A stretch of DNA of 64,000 nt, taken from contig JAVDOI010000012.1 of assembly GCA_032191485.1 (NCBI GenBank), forward strand, positions 8,513,135-8,577,134, written 5' to 3'. The stretch is from Leptoclinus maculatus. Taxonomy: Eukaryota > Chordata > Actinopteri > Perciformes > Stichaeidae. The notes beneath the pieces were generated by a model. It ran no database searches and had not been told where the DNA came from. It saw only the letters and a list, made by a program, of their open reading frames with translations. The number at the start of each line of letters is the position of its first letter. The stretch's first letter is position 1. A program made the translations under genes and the position numbers. Shown one piece after another: positions 36,396-49,769 of this stretch.

Positions 36396-37238
36396 CAACA
36401 TCATACTTGTTTCGTAACTGATTTCTTGCACCTTGAGGGATTTTCTTGTATATCTCTAAAGAGACAGACTGTGGATTAAAAAAAAACATCCCCAGTCAGC
36501 AGTGCCCCTCAGGGGTAATAATATGAACTACATTGACATGCCACTAAACTGTCGCAGGATAAAAGCTCAGGTGTTCCTCTCTACATTGTTGCTCTGCTGC
36601 TTCATACACACTCCTAATCTCTAATGGGACTATTTATAGTCACAGGAGTATTGCCAGGCTGCTGTGGCCCTAATTCTCAGCTGCAATGATACTCATCAGG
36701 GAATGTGCAGTTACTCCAGCTCACATTGGTAAAACAATTCAGCTAAATCTACCGTGCAAGTGGCCCGTTTTCTGCATTTTTTTCACGTTTCCCCCTTTAT
36801 CTCACTTTTTCCAGGTTGGGCCTTGGATTTAACCATATCCGTAACATAGAGAACGGCAGTCTGTCCTTCCTCCCCAGGCTGAGAGAGCTGCATCTGGACA
36901 ACAACCGCCTCACTCGTGTTCCCAAAGGCCTCCCAGAAATGAAATACCTACAGGTGAGTCTACCATCCACACATTTAGTTTGCCATCTGAGATTGGATGT
37001 GTCACGCGACGCTCCACTCACCCTCGACTTTGCTTTCTAGGTGGTGTACCTCCATTCCAACAACATCGACCAGGTGGGCGTGGATGACTTCTGCCCTCGA
37101 GGATTTGGGATGAAGAGGACGTTCTACAACGGCATCAGCTTGTTTGCTAACCCTGTCAACTACTGGGAGGTGCAGCCCGCAACGTTCCGCTGTGTCGGCG
37201 ATCGTCGGGCTATTCAATTTGGCAACTACAAAAAGTAA
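31848..37238 (+). CDS. bgn: Biglycan, class I small leucine-rich proteoglycan (7 coding exons, 372 aa)
   Basis: Secreted matrix proteoglycan that binds collagen and growth factors. The first coding exon runs from the acceptor at 31848, with the ATG at 31863. Coding segments: 31863-32112, 34937-35049, 35618-35831, 35963-36073, 36212-36305, 36815-36953, 37041-37238; phases agree (1119 nt; human BGN 368 aa). A signal peptide is followed by [11 protein letters not shown], identical to mammalian biglycan. Then come the class I cysteine cap [15 protein letters not shown] (Cys 67, 71, 73, 80), LRRs such as [12 protein letters not shown] and [11 protein letters not shown], and the C-terminal cap DFCPRGFG ... 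ATFRCVGDR, ending FGNYKK. A sequon (NGS) occurs in IENGSLSFL. Only one Ser-Gly site (residues 40-41) is present for glycosaminoglycan attachment. Teleosts may have two bgn copies; which one this is cannot be told here. Confidence 0.97.
32128..32306 (+). repeat. (GT)n-(GA)n-(GT)n compound microsatellite
   Basis: GT run (about 32128-32152), pure GA run (32162-32228) and another GT run (32264-32306), starting 15 nt after the exon 2 donor of biglycan. Confidence 0.95.
32307..34936 (+). other. bgn: Biglycan intron 2
   Basis: About 2.8 kb in all. After the microsatellite there is an A+G-rich tract (32450-32590) and a (GT)n run (34439-34469). No exon or mobile element was recognised. Confidence 0.6.
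35057..35082 (+). repeat. (CA)n microsatellite
   Basis: Starts 7 nt after the biglycan exon 3 donor (GTAAGA at 35050). Confidence 0.9.
36314..36393 (+). repeat. (CA)n microsatellite
   Basis: About 80 bp, with one CG interruption, starting 8 nt after the biglycan exon 6 donor (GTATCT at 36306). Confidence 0.95.
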
Positions 37239-38470
37239 AGACAGGGGGATACAGAGAGATGGAGAAAGTGAGAGGAAGGTGATGGCGGAGGAACAGATCA
37301 TTTAAATAAGGAAAAAAACTTGAGAGATGGAGGGAAGGGAGTTCATATTTGAGATCATTATCTTTATTATTATTGTTTTTGGAGAGAGGATGAGTGACGG
37401 AGAGGAGGGGCAATAAACTGATGAAATAGAAAGAGAAGTGAAAAATGCAATCACATAACTTGAAGGGAGTGGAAAACAAAGCGCTGGCAGTACTTCACCT
37501 GAGTTTTTCTCATTTTTGAATTTTATGGTTTTGAAAGTTTTGCCATTTGAAATGGATAAAACAGAGAAGAACGTCTGAGAAGATTGTTTTCGATGAAAAA
37601 TGGTAACTTGTGAAGCACTTCATTCCATATTTTTTACACAATAGTGCTTATTGAGATAGGTGTCTCTTTTATATTAACAATTTGGTTTAGAAGTAAAAAA
37701 AATAAATAAATAGAAAAGCAATGCATTATAGTTTTTTTATACTTTTGTGTGTGCGTGCTGATTTGGGAGGTACATCACGTTGCCCCTGTTTAACTGATCT
37801 GAAGCCATTTGGCCCTCAACTCTGTGATCAAATGATACTGTATTAATCATCCTTAGTCACAGATTTGGGGGCAATTTCCACGATTTACAGAAACAAAAAT
37901 AACTGCACATAGTGTAGAAACTATTATTCAAGTTTACCAGTTCAAATACATTTTTGTACATATCATGAAAGTCGATTGATAAAAAGGGCAATAAGTACAT
38001 TTTAAAATCATCCTCATCAGTGCTAAACATCGTTTCTAACTGAACCACCAGCCTGCCTGTGTAAGGAGTCTATTCTGTGCCTTTACTAAATATTATGCTG
38101 TCTGTATGGTACTTTAAAACAGTGGTAGTGGGGTTTTTGCCCCAGTTAGAGACAAACACACATCCGCTTTGCTTTGAGACAATGAAGGCAGTGTGTTCAC
38201 ATAGTACAAACAATAGTATAGTGTTGATTGTTTTGCACAGTTCTTTCTGTTATGCGTTATCTGCTTCAGGGTTATTGGAGGGTTAGCCTGTTTACATTGG
38301 TAGACCTATGTGCAACTACTTTAGCCATTAGTATTCTGTCCTGTCTCGGTTCTGTAATCTGATAAGCTACTGCTGCATGTGAATAAAGACATTTTTAGCC
38401 TGCTGCATAAAGCCAGAGAACAACTGATGCCCATGGGTTGGATGCTGTGTGAGAAATAAAGAAGAAATAT
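37239..38470 (+). other. bgn: Biglycan 3' UTR
   Basis: A+T-rich non-coding sequence with AATAAA signals at about 37411, 38382-38387 and 38455-38460. The two distal signals make a 3' UTR of about 1.15-1.25 kb likely. Confidence 0.45.
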
Positions 38471-39650
38471 CAAAAGTGGCAAACATTTGATGAATACATC
38501 CAAAAGTCTAAGCAGAGACATTATGTGACAACAACTGATTCTTTGGACATTCGTGGGATTCAATCCTAAAGCGACAGTTTGTGATATTTTAATCAATATT
38601 GGCTTGATGTTATGAATTTGTCTTCAATTTGAATCCATTACTAAATTTTGATGAGCATTTCATCTGACATCTTTAAATGGAAAATAAAGTCAAAATAGTA
38701 ACTTTGTCAATCGATTCAATATGACTACAGAACACATAACTTAAGAACACTTAAGCTGTCTTGAACCGCGAGCTGTCTTTTTTTAACTGATGAAAAGAAT
38801 GAAAATTGTTTAATTTGATTTTTTGTGTGCATCAGAATTGTTTTTAGTCACAACAACTGTCTTGACTGGTTGCACCACAATTTATTGTCACATTCCTCCT
38901 GTATTGGGAGAATAATTTCCACAATTTCATGCTCTTTCCCAGAAGTCGCTTGTGTGGTGTGTTCACATCTTCAGTACTAACACACAGAAACAAGCAGAGC
39001 ATGGTAAAGGAGGAATTTGCAGAAAAAGTGAAAAGTCCTGCATACTAATAGACATTTTAATAATGTCTTCTACATTTTCACACAGAACAAATTATATAAA
39101 CTTACACATGACAACATGCAGACTATAATGTAGGGTGACATTGTTGTTTTATCATAATTATGATTAACATTATGATCAACTTCAGCTGATCCACTGGATC
39201 TCTCTGATTCAACTTTTAAAAGCAATGATGAAGCTTTGATTATATATATATAGTTGATATTTTAGAATTTCTTTTACATCCCAATGCCAATCAATAAATC
39301 AAATGGTCTGACAAATAAGGGTATCTGTTTGGGGGGGATTTAGCGACTTTTGGAGTTTTTACTTCTAGCTGCTTTCATTGAAAAATAGTTGGGAACACTG
39401 GACTGTTTTTTTCAGCTGGTTACCTGGTTGAATCTATAGTTTACGCTTGCTGGTTTCTTCAACGTTACCTATCCAAGCAGGTTCGGTTATATTTGGAAGT
39501 CAAAATACATGTCGCTGCATAACGTTCAACTAATGATGGCCGAACCAACTTCCAACTTCTCATGATTAGTCAGCATTGCTGTTGCATGGTCGAATATGTA
39601 TGTATGCATTCATCAATCAACCATCGGTTTCAAAATCATAAATTTAATTT
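38471..39650. other. Intergenic region between biglycan and B4GALT3
   Basis: A+T-rich stretch of about 1.2 kb. I see no gene, RNA or mobile element in it. Confidence 0.6.
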
Positions 39651-39789
39651 TCAAATATGCCGCTCAGTGCGTCGTCACCGCGGTTGTGCGCCCATCAGCC
39701 CATCTGATCCAACGACACAATGATCCAGCCGTGTGTCGATGAGGCAGAGCGCACTTGCCTGTGTTGACGCGGCGATGCTCTTGCGTGTC

Positions 39790-40660
39790 AAAGCGTTTGC
39801 AGCGCTCTCTAAGCAGCTACGGAGAGATTTCGCCTCGGATGAGAGATTAGGAGGAGGAGGAGGAGGAAGAGCGACCAGCATCAGAAAAAAGAAACCTCGC
39901 TTTATTTTGGTCCATCGCGTCTACTCGGTGGCAGCGGCCCCGTCGATTCTCCGAGGAAGCCGGGGGCTGGATTTGAAATGTCGCAGGGATGTGCTGGTGA
40001 GTCGGCTGGTGCTGCAGAGCTTGTGTGCAGCCTAAAATAAATAATCAGGGATTTCAGAAACAGCCTTTTATAGCCGGTGATCCTGTCGAATGTACGTTAT
40101 TGACACATTTTAATCTTCAGTCACGTTAATACTGTACATCATATCCTGCATAGGCCCGACGGTGTTGATGTTGATAGGCTAATCACCTAGTTTGAAGGCT
40201 ATCTGTACTGATTACCATGGCGCTGCTTCTGCTCCACACTGGTCTGTTTTACATAGCAATGGATTTGTGTTTGCTCCAGTGTAGAAGCCACAAGGCTTGC
40301 TATAGCATGTGATTGTTTGGACGAACATGGAACTGTGATGTTTGGATTAATTTGATCTGCAGCAGGCATCAGCGTTTCTTCTCTATCAGCTCCATGGAAA
40401 TGTCACTGCTGAAAATAAGCCATTCTAAATAAAGAAGCCAACATGACATTTGTTTGTAGCTGCTTGTCATTCCCCAGCTTATTTTAGCTTACAGTAGACT
40501 ACTAAGTAGTACTGAAACAGATCTGCTTCCTGCATTGTTACTCACTCTTTTTTTTTATTATTACAGAAAGCTTGATGATGAAAGGAGGAAGAGGAGGAGA
40601 GAGGTGGAGTGAGCCCATCCTGGCCCAGGACAGGTTTTAATTAGACCCTCGTAATAGCAG
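39790..40660 (+). promoter_or_regulatory. b4galt3: Probable B4GALT3 CpG-rich promoter and 5' UTR exons
   Basis: Sequence from about 39660 to 40000 is much richer in CG dinucleotides than its surroundings. It ends in a good donor (GTGAGT at 39997) after GATGTGCTG. A second untranslated exon fits 40567-40660 (acceptor TTACAG, donor GTACCC). A third starts at 40749 (acceptor TTCCCAG) and continues to the ATG at 41032. Several short upstream ATG frames occur in these exons. Splice signals are seen; the transcript is inferred. Confidence 0.45.
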
Positions 40661-40934
40661 GTACCCTCCATCTACATTGATGTAATGAGATAATGATAAC
40701 AAGCAATAAATGCAATTAACTCAAATTGTTTTTATTCTTCCTTCCCAGTGACGTCTGTGGTCAGGAGGTGATGGCAGTGCTGACTGAGCTTCACCACCAC
40801 TACTACCCATTCCTACAGATGGACACACCCCTCCTGAACGCCTGAGCGCTGCCTCCTTCCCCTCCTTTCCTTCTGCCTCCCCTTGCTCATTTCCCACCTC
40901 TCCCTCCGTCATCCTCATCCAGCTGCCACTTGCA

Positions 40935-40952
40935 CCCCCCCCCCCCCCCCCC
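40935..40952 (+). repeat. C18 homopolymer in the B4GALT3 5' UTR
   Basis: Eighteen consecutive C, about 80 bases before the initiator ATG, in the probable last 5' UTR segment. Confidence 0.9.
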
Positions 40953-41031
40953 ATCCCCATCTCTCCTCCCACTCCTCCATCCATTTTCCCAAAGTTTGAA
41001 TTTCACTGTACCTCTACAATCTTACTTTATT

Positions 41032-44002
41032 ATGGCGTGTTACGGACGCTCTCTGGACTCCCCGTGTACACTGGCCTTGCTGGTGGGCTTCCAGTTTGCC
41101 TTTGTTCTCTATTTCTCCCTTGGGGGCTTCAGAGGCCTGGTGTCTGTCCTGGTGCACACCACAGGGCCAGAGTTTGATTATTCTCGACCTCACGACGTCT
41201 ACACCAACCTCAGTCATTTGGGAGTACCGCCTCCCCCGCCTCGCAACTCTGGCACTGGACCCCCTCCCACAGGACCACCGCTGAGAGACTGCCAGATCCC
41301 TTCCCCACTGCTGGGTGAGAGAGAGCGAGAGGGGTTAAATGTGTGATGCATGTACTAAAAAAAATGCAGAGTGAACGATTGTGTGGCATTCTAAACTGAC
41401 AGTCAATATCACTTCTAACACTTTTTTTCTTTCCTCCAGTCGGACCTGTGTCTGTCGGTCTTTCCTCTCCTCTGTCCCTGGAGGAGATCAGACAGAGAAA
41501 CCCGTTAGTGTTGCCAGGCGGTCATTACCGGCCTCCTGACTGTGAGCCCCGCCACCACACAGCGATAGTGGTGCCATACCGGAACCGGCAGACCCACCTC
41601 CGTGCCCTCCTCTATCACCTCCACCCCTTCCTGCAACGACAGCAGATCCACTACAGCATCTATATAGTGCAGCAGGTATGGTTATCTATGAGTGTGTGTT
41701 TGTGTGTGCATTGCTGGTTTAAAAATGTATTATCTAGATGTTTTTTCAGAGTGTTATTCAATAGCTTGCATTGTCTTTGTTATGAGAAATGCGAGTCTAA
41801 GAGACAGATGTCTTAAAAACCTGAGCAAATAAAATCTAAATTATTTCCATGGCTACAGTAGATGCTATTACAGGTAGCCTAAATGAGAAAATGTGTTGTT
41901 GTTTTTTTACGTAATTTGGGTTAACTGGATATTTATAATAATATTGTTAAGGACATTGATAAGTCATGATGTCTGTAACTTCTCAGGCTACAATGTACAC
42001 AACACAGTATGAGAATATTTACTCGCACATCGTGCTCTCTCGTGCTTGTATTTGTTTTCGGACTCAATACATTCATGTGTAGCTGTGTGTTACCCTCTGT
42101 CTTCTGTTTCTGACTTCAGTGGGGGAACGGTACTTTTAACCGAGCCAAGCTGCTGAATGTTGGGGTGCGGGAGGCCCTCAGAGATGAAGACTGGAGCTGC
42201 ATCTTCCTGCACGATGTTGACCTGCTGCCCGAGAACGACCACAACACCTACACTTGCCACAAACAGTTCCCCACACACCTGTCTGTGGCCATGGACAAGT
42301 TCAGATACAGGTAGAAGCAAAGTGTGTGTGTGTGAGAGTAGATGGATTTCTACAGTGTATTGTGCTGAGACATTATTTTCAAGATTGTACATTGGTGATA
42401 TGACCCTCCCAGGCTGCCGTACCCACAGTATTTTGGTGGGGTGTCTGCAGTGACCCCAGACCAATACATGAAGATGAACGGCTTCCCTAACCAGTACTGG
42501 GGTTGGGGTGGAGAGGATGATGACATTGCTGCTAGGTGAGGAGGGATAATGAGGCAGAGGTCCTGCATGACAGAGTGAACTGTAAACCGTGCACGTGAAC
42601 ATGTGAGATGTGCATGGGTGTTGAGCATCAAAACTGCATGCACAGCCACTCAGCTTCTTGTACTTTTTTTTATTGTCTTTTGCGCTACGCATTCCTTTCT
42701 TTTCTCATGTTTACAGGTTCTGTACCACATGTTTTCCTTTTCTTTGGCTTTTATTTCATCTGTTCTAACATCATCTATCATCGTCACGTCTCCTCCCACT
42801 GCTGTGGCTTTGCTGTGTGTCTCTTGGAGTGGGCTCAGTGAGTATGTTCGCATGGACTAGCGCGCGGATCTGGGCTGGGCTGCGTGCTTAAGAGTTTTCA
42901 GGCAGTTTTCATCTCATTTCTATGCTGCGGTCCCCTCTGTCCACTTTCTGGCTCTTCTACCGTTTTGCTAATCTGACAAGTGAAAGGAACGAAAAGATTT
43001 AAATAAAAAAAAGACTTGCACTAATTATTACATGAAGCAAAAACTACGAGAACATTTCTCCTCTACTTTTTGTAACAATTTGCCTTTTGTGCATGTTTGC
43101 AACTTAAAATGTATCATGTACTGGACATTCACAACATTAGTTACACCGTGTTTTGATTGACTTAGATAACTGGGGTGGTACACAAGCACCAGAGATGGAA
43201 AAAGGGAACCACAGTGTTTTCCACCGCCTATAGGCCATAAAAGTATGTTATTCTCATATGTCACCCACAATTCTGTTTGTTTTCTTTACTTTTCTGCTTT
43301 TAGATTGTATCCCTTAGAGGCTAGATGTACTCAGACTGAGTGTTGCTTTGTGTTTTTAAAAAAAAGCTAAGTGCCAGGTTTTGTTGATTTAATATTATTC
43401 TGACTGTGAATGACAACCTGCTGTTCCTGTTGACTCTTGTGTGCTTCCTATCCAGAGTACGTCTATCTGGCATGAAGATCATGCGCCCTCCAGTGGCCAT
43501 TGGTCATTACAAGATGATCAAGCATAAAGGAGACAGAGGCAATGAACAAAACCCACGCAGGTACCAGATAGACACACTTGCAGACACACAAAAATGAAGT
43601 AGGGATATTTTCCCCTTTTGATCTAATTTTGTAGGGCAATTCGGATGTTTCTGACAGGGTACTGGGATTAGAATGATGTTGTCTTTACAATAATGGATGT
43701 TTCGTTTTTCTATTACATTCTATTTTTCTCTCAATGTTTCTTGCCCATAATGCTTCGGAAAGATTTTCTTGGTTATGAAAACAAGCTCCCGTAATCAGCC
43801 ATAGCACCACGAGTCACATTCACATGGAAATATATCTAAACCTAATTGAAAAAGGTATTTTGTCACATGGTGTTGTTAAAGGAATATTTGACATTTTGGA
43901 AACCATATTTAGCACACAGACATGAGAGCGGCTAATTATATGCAAGAAAGCAAATTAACAAATGTCCCATAATGTCACACCTTTAAAGTTTGCCCCTGAA
44001 AT

Positions 44003-44059
<57 letters not shown>

Positions 44060-44446
44060 CAAACAAACCTGTGATATTATGTACGTCTCTCTAGATTTGA
44101 CCTTCTGAAAAGGACCAGACTCAACTGGCGCTCTGACGGCCTCAACTCTCTGACCTATGAGCTCCTTTCCAGAGAGCTGGAGCCTCTCTACACAAACCTC
44201 ACCGTTGACATTGGAGAAGAGCCCCGTGTGCCCCCCCACGGTAAAGCACCCAGCCTCGTGAAAGCAGCGACCCCTGTCCACCAACGTAGCACCAGCAAGA
44301 CCGGGGACGCAACCAAGCCGGAGAAGAGGCAAGAAAGCAAAGGGGCAAACATGACTGTGGCTAAGCCGGCAGCTGAAAAGACAGAACCTGCCCAGTTAAA
44401 GGCAGTGAATCAGACAACACAGGAGAAGACAGGTGTGGTGAAATAG
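41032..44446 (+). CDS. b4galt3: Beta-1,4-galactosyltransferase 3 (6 coding exons, 429 aa)
   Basis: Golgi type II membrane enzyme that transfers galactose from UDP-Gal to terminal GlcNAc in beta-1,4 linkage. Coding exons: 41032-41314, 41440-41675, 42120-42310, 42413-42535, 43456-43560, 44095-44446; phases agree (1290 nt). A short cytosolic tail precedes a transmembrane anchor (about 11-33, [20 protein letters not shown]). The stem follows, with [16 protein letters not shown] and a PPPPPR run. The catalytic domain has [13 protein letters not shown], the DVD metal-binding triplet in [14 protein letters not shown] (about 205-207), [16 protein letters not shown] (about 266-274) and [14 protein letters not shown]. 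The stem and anchor match B4GALT3 rather than B4GALT1 or 2. The last exon encodes a Lys/Ala/Thr-rich tail of about 75 residues, longer than I recall for mammals (human total 393 aa), and poorly conserved in character. Confidence 0.95.
42536..43455 (+). other. b4galt3: B4GALT3 intron 4
   Basis: 920-nt intron with no recognised element. Flanked by a GTGAGG donor and a TATCCAG acceptor. Confidence 0.7.
44004..44057 (+). repeat. (CA)n microsatellite
   Basis: 54-bp CA run in the last B4GALT3 intron, ending 37 nt before the last exon (44095), in the branch-point region. Confidence 0.95.
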
Positions 44447-47390
44447 GATGAGCTGTATAATAAAAAGGACTGCATCTCATCTGTTGCATAAGTGGCTTCC
44501 CCCTTCAGGAAAGCAGTGTAAATCTGTTCTGTTGTGGGACACAAAGGTGCACCAGCTTTCTGTGCTCAGTGCAGGTTAGGGGTAGTTATGCAATGGATCG
44601 AATGAACAAACGCCCTTTTTTGTCGACAGGGGTGCATTCAGGAACACGACAGAGTCACCTCCTTGGTTTATCATCCACTGAATGTGACTGTGGTCTCTCG
44701 TTACTGACAGAAGTCTGAGGCTCATGACTTATTTGGGGGCCAGGAGAAGAATGGTAAACGACTCGGTTGTATTCCACGTAGAGGTCCAAAACAAACTGAA
44801 TGAAAATGAGACAGCAACTATATAAGTCTCTGCTCTTTTTCCAGAAAGCGCAACTCGTAAGCAACCCATCTGCTGCCAGCAGACCTGCAGCTTCATCCAG
44901 TTTGTTCCCAAAAAACTGCTGCTGTCAGTCCACCCCACTCCACGGTGGGTTTGTGTTTCTGTGCCTTCTCTCTTTTAATGCGCATTTTATAGACTGGTAA
45001 TAGCTGCTTTTAGACGCTGACCTGGGGTTAGTTTTACCTCTCCGGCCTCGCAGGCAAATGTTAGAAAGCAGGGAGGCTAAAGCTGATCCTAGATTAGGAC
45101 AAACGATTTGTTCCAGGACTGCCGTTTTATATTTGTGTGCATTGATCAAGCGCTGACCAACTCCAGAGTTATCAGACGATTCTAGAGTTTATATTTGTAT
45201 AGAGAGACTTCTTTATTTGTTTTCCAATTTCTTTGACTCGTCCTTCCTTACAGTATGGTGCCTCTCTCTCTCTGACATTTAGTTCCTAGACAATCAAATC
45301 ATATGGGAAGATGACTCTGTATCCAACCACATAACAATGTGAGGAAATATTATCATGATGAGTATCTTCACACCTGTCAGATAAACATAGACTTGGCATG
45401 ATAGTTGTTGTCTAGTTTGACTATACTCTTGATACATGGATAGACCTATGCTTCTGATATTATCTGTGATTTTATTATTTTTCTTTTAGTCTAGTCAGGT
45501 ATGGGTAAAAGACAAACTTGCAGACAATATTGTAGGCACGTGACTACACATTCTGCCAGTTTTTAGATTGTATTTTAAATATAAAAAAAGGTCATAGTAA
45601 CGAAAAAGCACTGTGTATAGATCTAGGTCAGCTTTGTACTAGAAGTCCTGACGTCTTCACAGAGGGTCTCAGTATATTAGACCCGGGTGTATCTAAAAGC
45701 TATAAATGAATGTCTGCCTCTACTTGTCTGTCACTTTTGTATCTTAAAGGAAAGGAGACAAGGAAGAAGGACACATGTTTATTCGAGAGATAAATGTCAT
45801 AATTGTATTCTGAGGGCTAACAAATTAGGACATGCATGTAGGTAATTTGTGCTGACGGATCAATTATCATCTACTCAACGTCTCGCAGACATTCAGTTTC
45901 TGTTTCCATATCATCCATTTGGAATGTATTTTTTTGAGTTTACCTTTTGTGAAGGGAGAGTTTATCAGTTGAGCTTAGTTCTCGGACATGGACTTTATTC
46001 TGATCACACGTAGGATTTCTTGCTGCTATAGGGAAACTCTGTAATTAATCAGCTTGAAGGATTACATATTGTTACACGCATTTTCAAGTGTGGAGTTGAG
46101 TTTTTATCACACTAACAAGTAATGTATTACTTTTGCTAACTTGAATGTATTTAATTTATTCATTTGTTTATTAAGTGACTGATAAAGCTCAATGCTGTGT
46201 TTTAGGGGTTGAAATGACCTTCTCCATTGAGTGCAGATTATTTTCCCTTTATACCATATTATATACTCCACGTTTCTTATGTTAACATTGTGCCTCATGA
46301 AATAAGACCGTTACTGAAGGACTGAATTCATACTGCTGGGTTATGTGTGACCGCCCTCTAGTGGTACAGGGTGGCATTGCGCCACCCAAGAGGAACCAAG
46401 TACTGAATGAAACTGCAGTGTTGTGACATGAATGCTAATCATTAATGTTGGCCATTCACAGGTTTCAGCCAATCAAATCTTTGCATTGCTCTGTGTGGAG
46501 GGTTTCTCTTTTTGCGTAGTATCACATGATTGATCCTGCCAGCTTAAAGGTGTAGAGACTGTAACTCTGTATTTTACCGGTTTACAGAACCAAAAAGTAC
46601 ATGGGGAGTGTTTATGAATGGATATAGTTTTGTAGAAGGAATCTGTGTTTATTTATGATGAAATGTTGCCGGTTATAAACAAAGAGTGCGGTCTTGACAG
46701 AGTACATTGGGAGATAATAATGCTCGATTTCTTAGCTTTGTACTACATAGTAGTTTAATTGCATATCAATAGATAATATATCCACCATATATCATATTGC
46801 CTGGGACAATGCCTGTATGACATGAAGCAGTGACACACTAAAAGCTTTTAAGGAGGTTATGTAATCTCAACAGATTAATCAGCATACTGTGTGCTTACCT
46901 GGAGATTGTTCTATATTTAATAAATAGGCTAGTTTTTATAAAGGATGTTTTCGCATTAAGTGTTGGAAATATATACTGTGTTGAATGCAAATTCAGTAAA
47001 CAGGATTGGGACTTCATGGCAACCATTTTTTTTTATCTTAAGAGTTAATTTGCTGTTATTAAAAACACACGTTTGAGAAGTGTAAACGGGATTGCTGAGA
47101 ACCACCTGACTAGAAGGATGGGATGCTTATGTATTCATGACAAATGAGACGTAATTAATACACCACTTATAATTAAGGACCATGATATTTGCATCGTGCA
47201 ATGATACCTGTCGTCTTCGGTTGCCTTATTTATTGACCATGTCTTTACTATGAAAGATTGTAAGTGTGTGTGTGTGTTCATGTGTGTGCTTGTGTAGAGA
47301 GCAAGGTCGTCAAAAAAGGCAACAGAGGCAGCGAACTATATGATGGACAGTGTTGTTACAGAAAGCAAATATATATACCAATAAAAAACA
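44447..47390 (+). other. b4galt3: B4GALT3 3' UTR and downstream region
   Basis: AATAAA occurs 12 nt after the stop codon (44458), far downstream near 46920, and at 47380-47385. The region between is A+T-rich without genes. A short or very long 3' UTR is possible, and sequence alone does not decide. A TTTATT at 47421-47426 would be a poly(A) signal on the opposite strand. Confidence 0.4.
46353..46364 (-). promoter_or_regulatory. CTCF-core match downstream of B4GALT3
   Basis: GCCCTCTAGTGG is again a 12/12 match to the CTCF core on the minus strand, so it faces left toward the + strand match in biglycan intron 1. Motif match only. Confidence 0.4.
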
Positions 47391-49760
47391 CATAATCAAA
47401 ATGAGCCTCCTCCCACATCTTTTATTAAACACATTCATGCAATGTCATAAATGTAGAGCGACACACACTTATACACTGTACTATACATATCCGTAAATAC
47501 TCGCAGTGATGCAATTACCCTCCCGCAACACTCGAGGCCTTTTAATGATCAGACTTTAGCATTTTGATTAATGCTGTTACAGCTTTAAAAGCAGAGATCA
47601 GATGCTCATGTTAGCTGGTAGATTAGCAGTCCTATATATCATCGTCAACACATCACGGCACTAACCTGTTACATCACCCTGTGTAGTGCGGGGCCTCTGT
47701 GCTCCATGTGGGCACAAAGAGCAGGATTAAAAAGTTGCATATGAGATCATAGCTATAAATACACAGTAACCCCAAGCTCTGTATGTTCGATCTGTTTCAT
47801 AATCTAAAATGCTGTATGAGTCACCGAGACAGAAACTGGGTGAACAAAAAGAGCACCTTACAACCAATGCCAAAGCAAAGCCAACGCAGAATACAGCCTC
47901 ACTCAGAGTTGAAATAACACATGTGATGGTAGTATAGAGTACTGTTTTTGCCAAAAATGGATTATCTCAAGTTCGCTAACATTAGCCACCAGAAGCTACT
48001 GGTCATACCAGATCAAGTGGCTGTAGAGAATATTAGAATGCTTATGAACTCTTCCTTTATAAGAGGAATTGTGTGGTATGTGATCTTTACAAAATTACAT
48101 AATCTCACTTTAATGACTATTGAGGCTCTTCTCTAGCTAAATCATTGAAGCCAAACATATTTCTGGTGCTTGTTACATGTGGACCTGGATCACAGGTACC
48201 ACACGTTCTTAAACAGCATGTAATCAAATACAAATGTTCTATATGGTGATAGTGAGATAAACTGTCTGTGTATCCAGTATGTTATGTTGGACATAATGTT
48301 ATGAGACGTCATGGCGTAATATCTTCTTTTAAAGTCCTCACACCTGAACATCTTTCTGCAGGACGTTCTGTGATGCAGTCACTGTGGGATGGCAGCAGTG
48401 ACAGTGTAGTTTGCACTTTCCCTCCAGTAGACTGACACACTGGCCTGTTGAAGTGACTGTGGCAGGCAGATGCAGAGGGCTGAGACAGCCTTTAGTCACC
48501 TCCTGTTACTGTATGGCCTACGAGACACAGCTGACCTCTCACACACACACACACACACACTCAGCAATACCCTCTTAGCACACACACACACACACAAACA
48601 TGTAAACAAAATGATATATACAATATAGTCCTACAAACCATGACACATGGATGCTCATAAATGTGCGGCACAATAGTTACACAACAAAAGACACACAGAT
48701 GAGGCAAAAAAAGAGTGTAAGTATATTTTTACAATACTTTATCCACTTAAACATACCAGTCCCACAGGCTGCTGTATGCCAAATTACAGGGCAACTCATA
48801 ATTTACTAATAGTAACATGGCGTCTCGGGTTTCAATATTTAACTCAATATTACTCAAATATTACTTCCAATAATCCTTGGAATAATCAGGTAATGGTTAT
48901 ATTCAATAGTCATATATTTTATTATGTATAAAAGCTCAAACTAATCGTTCTACAGTCACTCTTTTAGTGTGAATCATTGCCACGCATCAATGTGAAAATC
49001 TAATATAATAGGTCACAACATTTGGTTATATAACCTCTCTTAATGTTCTGCTCTAAAAATCATCATATCATCGGATATGGAAATAAAAGATGTGAGCGGA
49101 TGTATCAAGATCCTGAGGCATCGCATGCATTGGGGGCTAAATAATGAGGAGAAAACTGGATCGGCCATCAGGGTCGTCAGGGTTGGACCCTCAGTCCCGT
49201 CTCATCTCACGGCTGCTCAGCTGCTCCTGTCATCCATATTTGCAGCCTCAGTGGACAATTTTCTCAGCCGCTGGCCCTCTCAGCGCTCACAATAACACAT
49301 AGATCAAGTGAATTAATTCTGCTTTTGTGGAAGCGTTCTGGAGATCTAGGTCATGCAGTCATGGTTCTGTTTTTGTTTTTTTTGTAGCCACCTAAAGTCA
49401 CGTCAACATCCTCCTATCCTCCTGCACAATCTGACCTTGACATTCCCAGGTGATTTTCCACAGAGGTGTGTGTGTGTGTTTGTGTGTGTGCTGGCTCATG
49501 TTTTAACATGGATGTGTGAGTGTGTATGGATGTTTTATTTTGTAGGTAGCACAGGTATGATGAGATGTGCTATGAAAAAGAATGAGCCGCTGTCTATACA
49601 TAGGGCTTGCCTGCGGCTATGTGTGCATGAAACAGAGGAGGAGAAGATAGAGAGCACAGGAATGGATGTGGGAGGGGGGGGGGGGGGTGGGAGCAGAGTG
49701 TGAGAGGCAGAGGGAGGATGACGGAGTAGGGTGGGAGGGAGAGGAGAGGAGAGGAGGAGG
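47391..49760. other. Intergenic region before the ATP6AP1-like gene
   Basis: About 2.4 kb with short CA runs (48539-48560, about 48580-48597) and a G14 run (49674-49687). No supported gene on either strand. Confidence 0.6.
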
Positions 49761-49769
49761 GAGGGTGCA

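Noticed and set aside
42090..42692. 200-codon minus-strand frame opposite B4GALT3 exons 3-4
   Set aside because: It is antisense to two conserved coding exons and the introns between them; no recognisable protein.
47421..47426. TTTATT as the poly(A) signal of a convergent minus-strand gene
   Set aside because: No minus-strand coding exon was found between here and 49.8 kb, so only the hexamer supports it.
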